NCBI GenBank assembly: GCA_934646865.1
Contig: CAKUEU010000061.1
Location: 1-10,435, forward strand
From: an uncultured Collinsella sp.
GTDB lineage: Bacteria > Actinomycetota > Coriobacteriia > Coriobacteriales > Coriobacteriaceae
DNA length: 10,435 nt
Reading direction: 5' to 3'
The notes under the pieces are model-generated. The model saw only the letters and a program-made list of their open reading frames with translations. It searched no databases and was not told the origin of the DNA. Of this stretch, positions 6,731-10,435 are shown piece by piece. Each line of letters starts with the position of its first letter. The stretch's first letter is position 1. The position numbers were made by a program, and so were the translations under genes.

Positions 6731-7854
6731 CGGCCCCTGGCTGCGCGCGCGGCTGGCGCGTGCTCGTGATCAACCCCGGCTCGACCTCCACCAAGGTCGG
6801 GGTCTTTGACGGCGAGCGGGCCGTCTTCACCGTGAACGTCGCCCATGAGGCCTCCGAGCTCGCGAAGTTCGCTGGCGTGTCGGACCAGCTCCCGTACCGC
6901 GTGGGGCTCATCGAGCAGGCGCTTGCCGAAAACGGCGTGGAGCTCGCGTCGATCGACGCCTTCGTCGGCCGCGGCGGCGGGCTCCTCCCGCTTCCCGGCG
7001 GGACCTACGAGGTCGACGACGTGCTTCTTGACCACGCCACGCGCGGGGCCAACGGCGTCCAGCACCCGGCGCAGCTCGGCCCCCAGATAGCCCGCGCCTT
7101 CGCGGGGCGCGTCGGGAAGCCCGCGTTCGTCGTGAACCCGCCCGACACCGACGAGCTTTGCGACGAGGCCAGGATGACCGGCGTCCGCGGGGTGTATCGC
7201 CACGTGCACCTGCACGCCCTCAACCTCAAGGAGACCGCCATTCGCCACGCCGCCTCCGCCGGGCGCGCCTACGAGGAGTGCCGCTTCGTGGTCTGCCACA
7301 TCGGCGGCGGAATCAGCGTGAGCGCCCATGACCGCGGGCGCATGGTCGACGGCACCGATATCGTGGGCGGCGAGGGCCCGATGGCGCCCACCCGCTGCGG
7401 CGCCCTGCCCGTCGCAGAGGTCCTCGACTACCTCGACGCCGGCCACGCGACTGCCGACGTGCGCAGGATGTGCATGAAGACCGGCGGCTTCGTCGACCTT
7501 CTTGGCACGTCCGACGCGCTCGAGGTGAGCCGTCGCGCCGAGGCGGGGGATGAGGCGTACCGCCGCGCCTGGGATGCCATGGTCTATCAGATCTGCAAGG
7601 AGATAGGCGCCATGGCGGCGGTCCTGGGCGGCAACGTTGACGGCATCCTGCTCGGCGGCGGCATGGTCCACAACAAGGGCCTCGTCCGCGCGATCGAGGA
7701 ACGCTGCGGCTGGATCGCGCCCGTCACGGCCTACCCCGGCGAGTTCGAGCTCGAGGCCATGGCCGCCGGCGCCCGGCGCGTCCTCGACGGTGTGGAGAAG
7801 CCCCTGCGCTACAGCGGCAAGCCCGTCTTCGAGGGGTTTGCCTGCTTCGAGTAG
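6727..7854 (+). CDS. buk: Butyrate-kinase-family acyl kinase
   Basis: The 375-residue product belongs to the acetate/butyrate kinase group of the ASKHA fold and fits Buk better than AckA in motifs and length. It has the phosphate-binding INPGSTSTKVGVF (15-27), GRGGGLLPLPGGTY (81-94), VNPPDTDE (136-143; the usual family segment resembles DPVVVDE), and HIGGGIS (191-197) in the second nucleotide-binding region. It transfers phosphate from acyl phosphate to ADP, or the reverse, making a short or branched carboxylic acid plus ATP. Its ATGA start overlaps the phosphotransacylase stop, a sign of translational coupling, and a GGGGGAGGGG ribosome binding site precedes it. It is the last gene of the operon, followed by a hairpin. 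The PPDTDE variation may relate to substrate choice, but that is speculation. Confidence 0.9.
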   Translation: MTAPGCARGWRVLVINPGSTSTKVGVFDGERAVFTVNVAHEASELAKFAGVSDQLPYRVGLIEQALAENGVELASIDAFVGRGGGLLPLPGGTYEVDDVLLDHATRGANGVQHPAQLGPQIARAFAGRVGKPAFVVNPPDTDELCDEARMTGVRGVYRHVHLHALNLKETAIRHAASAGRAYEECRFVVCHIGGGISVSAHDRGRMVDGTDIVGGEGPMAPTRCGALPVAEVLDYLDAGHATADVRRMCMKTGGFVDLLGTSDALEVSRRAEAGDEAYRRAWDAMVYQICKEIGAMAAVLGGNVDGILLGGGMVHNKGLVRAIEERCGWIAPVTAYPGEFELEAMAAGARRVLDGVEKPLRYSGKPVFEGFACFE

Positions 7855-7890
7855 CGTCGGCTGGCCGGAAACGGCGCCCAGCCCCATAAC

Positions 7891-7962
7891 GAAGCTCCCT
7901 CCCGTTGCGACCATTTCGATGCCCTAAAGGGCGAGGTTATGGTCAAAACGGGAGGGAGCTTC
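7891..7962. terminator. Long interrupted hairpin between convergent genes
   Basis: A 16-bp perfect outer stem (7891-7906 with 7947-7962) is followed inward by a 2x2 internal loop, a 6-bp stem (GACCAT 7909-7914 with ATGGTC 7939-7944), another internal loop, and a GCCC/GGGC tip around TAAA. It lies between the end of the acyl kinase (+) and the end of the small membrane protein (-), where a shared terminator is expected. The T runs on both sides are short, and the three-tier stem is more elaborate than a standard terminator, so a repeat element or stable RNA 3' end is an alternative. Confidence 0.6.
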
Positions 7963-7996
7963 TTGCGTTTATGCTTCGCGTCTGCCGCAGCGGCGC

Positions 7997-8401
7997 CTAC
8001 TGGTGCGGCGACAGCGCATGAAAGAGAATCACCGAGGTCACGTAGCCCACGAGAACGAGCTGCACATAGGTCGAGAGCCACGCTGCAACGATGCCCGCGC
8101 CGCCGGTGTGGACCCAGGCCTCAGTGAAGCTGATCACGGTGACGAAGATCAGGTTCTCGACGAATATCTGCGCGTACACGCGCCAGGCCGCGTCGCCGAG
8201 CGGGGAGGTCGCGGCGCGCGCCCAGGAGCCGGTCGGCAAGATGAGCTGGCCCACTACGTTCGTGGCGAGCGCCACGCAGGTGAATGTGTACCAGGTGTGA
8301 TCGAACGGGCCGCCGCCCAGAAGCGTCGCCGAGGTGTTGATGACGATGGCCAGGACGACGTCCTGGATGATCAGGTTGCGGTTCCATTCACACATGAACA
8401 A
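7997..8401 (-). CDS. Small four-helix membrane protein, family unknown
   Basis: The 134-residue product is highly hydrophobic with four predicted membrane segments: about 12-32 (VVLAIVINTSATLL), 38-58 (YTFTCVALATNVVGQLILP), 75-95 (QIFVENLIFVTVISFTEAW), and 103-128 (VAAWLSTYVQLVLVGYVTSVIL). The two helix pairs look alike: each starts with NLI, has a polar break, then a long aromatic-rich helix, which suggests an internal duplication. I do not recognise the family. DUF2798-like paired-helix proteins have a similar architecture, but the match is not firm. The start is either TTG at 8401, with AGAAGGG at ideal spacing, or ATG at 8395, with the site further away. The TTG is given, and the ATG would remove two residues. 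It follows the MgtC-type gene after a hairpin that contains this ribosome binding site. Confidence 0.65.
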   Translation of the reverse strand: MFMCEWNRNLIIQDVVLAIVINTSATLLGGGPFDHTWYTFTCVALATNVVGQLILPTGSWARAATSPLGDAAWRVYAQIFVENLIFVTVISFTEAWVHTGGAGIVAAWLSTYVQLVLVGYVTSVILFHALSPHQ

Positions 8402-8402
8402 A

Positions 8403-8440
8403 TAGGCCCTTCTCGCCGGTTATATGACGAGAAGAGCCTA
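8403..8440 (-). terminator. Hairpin after the MgtC gene that includes the next gene's ribosome binding site
   Basis: A 13-bp stem with one mismatch (8428-8440 with 8403-8415, read on the - strand) encloses a 12-nt loop and is followed by UUUGUUC. It could terminate transcription from the phosphofructokinase-MgtC unit. The 3' arm contains the AGAAGGG ribosome binding site of the small membrane protein gene, so read-through RNA would hide it. The loop holds TATAAC on the - strand (8419-8424), a possible -10 element, but no convincing -35 lies at the right distance. Confidence 0.55.
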
Positions 8441-8527
8441 CGTTGATTTTCATGGTCGGCAAAGGTTCAGGATTTCAATAAAAGCAAGCTCACAGAATCG
8501 GTCTTTGTGTGCCCGCACAGCGATTCG

Positions 8528-9235
8528 TCACAGCTCGTCGCAGAAGCTCACGAAGTCGAGCATGTCGATCGAGTCGATGAAGGCCTGCTTGCGGCCCATA
8601 TGCTCGAGCTTGACCGTCACGGTGACCGCACAGCCGCGGCTGCCGGCGATGTCCTTGGTTATGGCGAAGTCCGAGCACTCGCAATCCCACGAGTGGAGCT
8701 TCTTCAGGAGCTCCTTGACGCCCGAGCGGTCCTCGAGCTCGATGTAGAGGTCGAATATGCGCGAGTTCTTGCGCAGCCAGTCGTCGAGCTTGCTCAAGGC
8801 CACGAACGTGACCACGACAAAGACCATGGCCACGAGCGCCGCCTCGACAAACCCGATTCCCACGGCAAGCCCGATGCAGGCGCAGGCCCACAGGCCGGCG
8901 GCGGTCGTGAGGCCGCGCACCTCGTTGCGGCGGGTCACGATGATCGTGCCCACCCCGAGAAAGCCGACGCCCGAGACGACCTGCGAGCCGATGCGGTTGA
9001 CGTCGGCGTTGAACTCGGGGTAGGTCACGGCCACGTACTGCGAGACGATCATGGTCATGGCGGAGCCGAGGCACACGAGGACGTGCGTCTTTATGCCGGC
9101 GCCCTTGTTGCGGTACTCGCGGTCGAGGCCGATGACGGTGCCGACCATCGTCGCGAGCAAAAGGCGCAGCAGAATCGCCTCGCCGCTCCAGGCGGCCGCG
9201 GCGGAAAACACCCCGTGGAGCCATTCCGTTATCAT
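8528..9235 (-). CDS. MgtC/SapB-family membrane protein
   Basis: The 235-residue product matches the MgtC/SapB/SrpB family in length and layout. Four or five membrane helices occupy about residues 18-150, and a soluble ACT-like domain of about 80 residues follows. Family motifs visible are GLDREYRNKGAGIKTH (36-51), SGVGFLGVGTIIV (88-100), and VRGLTTAAGLW (106-116). MgtC proteins sit in the cytoplasmic membrane and have been tied to magnesium homeostasis, acid or low-phosphate stress and modulation of the F-type ATPase in some species. The biochemical activity of most homologues is unsettled. The ATG at 9235 has a GGAGGT ribosome binding site six bases upstream. It starts 43 bp after the phosphofructokinase stop and is probably cotranscribed with it, an unusual pairing. 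A hairpin lies 88 bp beyond its stop. Confidence 0.9.
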   Translation of the reverse strand: MITEWLHGVFSAAAAWSGEAILLRLLLATMVGTVIGLDREYRNKGAGIKTHVLVCLGSAMTMIVSQYVAVTYPEFNADVNRIGSQVVSGVGFLGVGTIIVTRRNEVRGLTTAAGLWACACIGLAVGIGFVEAALVAMVFVVVTFVALSKLDDWLRKNSRIFDLYIELEDRSGVKELLKKLHSWDCECSDFAITKDIAGSRGCAVTVTVKLEHMGRKQAFIDSIDMLDFVSFCDEL

Positions 9236-9278
9236 GCGCCGACCTCCGCTCGACCCTCGATGCGCTCTTCGACGACCG

Positions 9279-10358
9279 CTACTCGTCGCCGAAGCTGATG
9301 CCGAGGAGCTTGGCCTCGCGGACGAGGTCGCACTCGGGGTCGACGTACTTGAGCTTGCCGGCGACCTCCTCGAGCGGGACGCGGCACATCTGGTCGTCCA
9401 CCTTGGCGATCATGATGCCGTAGGCGCCCTCCAGGCAGGCGCGCGCCGCCTCGACGCCGCACTGCGTGGCGAAGATGCGGTCCTGGGCGTCGGGCTGGCC
9501 GCCGCGCTGGGTGTGGCCGGGCACCGCCACGCGGATCTCGCGGCCGGTGCGGGAGGCGATCTCCTCGGCGATGTCGTAGGCGACCGACGGCTTCACGCGG
9601 GCGGCGACCTTGGCCTTGTAGTCCTTCTTCTTCATGGCCGCCTCCTCGCGGGAGATGGCGCCCTCGGCCACGACCACGATCGCGAAGCGGCCGCCGTCCT
9701 TCTCGCGCTTCTCGATGGCGTTCACGACGTTGTCCATGTCGTAGGGGATCTCGGGGATGAGGATGACGTCCGCGCCGCCGGCGACGCCTGCGTACAGCGG
9801 GATCCAGCCGACCTTGTGGCCCATGATCTCGATGACGAAGACGCGGCCGTGCGAGCTCGCCGTCGTGTGGATGTCGTCGATGCAGCGGGTGGCGACGTCG
9901 ATGGCCGAGGTGAAGCCGAAGGTCATGTCGGTGCCGTAGGTGTCGTTGTCGATGGTCTTGGGCAGGGCGATGACGTTCAAGCCCTCCTCGCGCAGGCGGT
10001 TCGCGGTCTTGGTCGAGCCGTTCCCGCCGAGCATAAAGAGGCAGTCGAGCTTGAGCTTCTTGTACGTGGCGACCATCGCCGGGACCTTCTTGACGCCGTC
10101 GGCCTCGGGCGTGTCGAGCAGCTTGAAGGGAGTGCGCGAAGTGCCCAGGATGGTGCCGCCCTTGGTGAGGATGCCCGAGAAGTCGACCCAGCTCATCTTG
10201 CGGTAACGGCCGTAGATCATGCCCTGGTAGCCGTCCTCGAAGCCGTAGATCTCGACCTTTTCCTTGGAGTTGTTGAGCACGGTCTTGACGATGCCGCGCA
10301 TGGTGGCGTTGAGCGCCTGGCAGTCGCCGCCGGAGGTGAGCAGGCCGATTCGAAGCAT
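9279..10358 (-). CDS. pfkA: 6-phosphofructokinase, group with GGNGS/PKTIDND signature
   Basis: The 359-residue enzyme phosphorylates fructose 6-phosphate to fructose 1,6-bisphosphate in glycolysis (cytoplasm). It carries the family landmarks in order: TSGGDCQALNA (8-18), GGTILGTSR (67-75), GGNGSTKTA (111-119), PKTIDND (133-139, catalytic Asp137), MGHKVGW, and PGHTQRGGQPDAQDR. In E. coli numbering, phosphate-donor type depends on residues 104 and 124. Here these are Gly114 and Lys134. Gly at the first position favours ATP, while Lys at the second is shared with pyrophosphate-using and mixed-group enzymes, so ATP dependence is likely but not certain. The Asp that helps bind magnesium in GGDGS is Asn113. 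The ATG at 10358 has a GAGAGGAG ribosome binding site five bases upstream. It is the first gene of the - strand unit. Confidence 0.92.
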   Translation of the reverse strand: MLRIGLLTSGGDCQALNATMRGIVKTVLNNSKEKVEIYGFEDGYQGMIYGRYRKMSWVDFSGILTKGGTILGTSRTPFKLLDTPEADGVKKVPAMVATYKKLKLDCLFMLGGNGSTKTANRLREEGLNVIALPKTIDNDTYGTDMTFGFTSAIDVATRCIDDIHTTASSHGRVFVIEIMGHKVGWIPLYAGVAGGADVILIPEIPYDMDNVVNAIEKREKDGGRFAIVVVAEGAISREEAAMKKKDYKAKVAARVKPSVAYDIAEEIASRTGREIRVAVPGHTQRGGQPDAQDRIFATQCGVEAARACLEGAYGIMIAKVDDQMCRVPLEEVAGKLKYVDPECDLVREAKLLGISFGDE

Positions 10359-10374
10359 GGGGGCTCCTCTCGTT

Positions 10375-10407
10375 TTGGGACAAAAGGGACGGGGGATTTT
10401 GTCCCAA
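10375..10407. repeat. Perfect 11-bp inverted repeat before the phosphofructokinase gene
   Basis: TTGGGACAAAA (10375-10385) and TTTTGTCCCAA (10397-10407) are exact reverse complements separated by an 11-base purine-rich spacer that holds a third GGGAC. On the - strand this hairpin would lie in the 5' leader of the phosphofructokinase mRNA, 16 bases before the start codon. It resembles short extragenic palindromes rich in GGGAC/GTCCC that I recall from some GC-rich genomes. It could equally be an operator or an attenuator. The remaining bases to the window edge (10408-10435) are AT-rich and may hold promoter parts, but nothing clear is visible. Confidence 0.7.
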
Positions 10408-10435
10408 TTTCTGGTTTAATTCCGCAGTTTAGAGT

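Noticed and set aside
5839..7854. 671-codon + strand frame suggesting a fusion ending in the acyl kinase
   Set aside because: The first part is an out-of-frame arginine-rich reading of the phosphotransacylase gene. The kinase has its own ATGA start with a ribosome binding site, so there is no fusion.
1..10435. CRISPR arrays, tRNA or rRNA genes, insertion sequences
   Set aside because: No regularly spaced repeats, no cloverleaf or rRNA-like segments, and no transposase-like proteins were seen on either strand.

Overview
This is a GC-rich window with strongly GC-ending codons and mostly tight gene packing. The gene content (butyrate kinase, a phosphotransacetylase-like enzyme, a clade-III-like 6-phosphofructokinase, an iron-sulfur-type flavoprotein, CdaR/PucR regulation) suggests an anaerobic fermenting actinobacterium. 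My best guess is a gut or oral Coriobacteriia (Collinsella/Olsenella-like). That assignment is inference from gene content and composition, not from a marker gene.

Layout. Positions 1-423 hold no gene I can support, only an 18-bp perfect terminator hairpin (231-282) and a GC-rich leader hairpin against the ribosome binding site of the first gene. A flavodoxin-fold reductase with a cysteine cluster and a C-terminal zinc ribbon follows (424-1416, +). It converges on a PucR/CdaR-type regulator (1470-2783, -). That regulator is divergent from a TetR-type regulator (2873-3490, +), with 89 bp between them. After a 213-bp leader comes the core of the window, a compact five-gene + strand operon (3704-7854): an SCP2-type thiolase-like protein, a DUF35 zinc-ribbon/OB-fold partner, a stand-alone acyl carrier protein, a phosphate acyltransferase (Pta family) and a butyrate-kinase-family acyl kinase. 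The last two genes overlap by 4 bp. A long interrupted hairpin (7891-7962) closes the operon. On the - strand, reading from the right edge, are 6-phosphofructokinase (9279-10358), an MgtC/SapB membrane protein (8528-9235), a hairpin that could be terminator or attenuator (8403-8440), and a small four-helix membrane protein of unknown family (7997-8401).

How it may work together. Thiolase-like plus DUF35 pairs form C-C bond-making or C-C bond-breaking complexes in archaeal mevalonate synthesis, steroid side-chain cleavage and diacetylphloroglucinol synthesis. Here the pair is joined in one operon to a dedicated carrier protein and to the phosphotransacylase plus acyl kinase that convert an acyl thioester to acyl phosphate and then to free acid plus ATP. 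The simplest reading is a self-contained module that cleaves a beta-keto or similar acyl group and harvests ATP by substrate-level phosphorylation. The reverse direction, activating an acid with ATP and loading it for condensation, is also possible. Several catalytic motifs are non-standard: NDFF for HDCF in the thiolase, GSM for DSL in the carrier protein, and Glu for the usual Asp in the Pta-like active site. The substrate is therefore probably not ordinary acetyl-CoA or butyryl-CoA, and I cannot name it.
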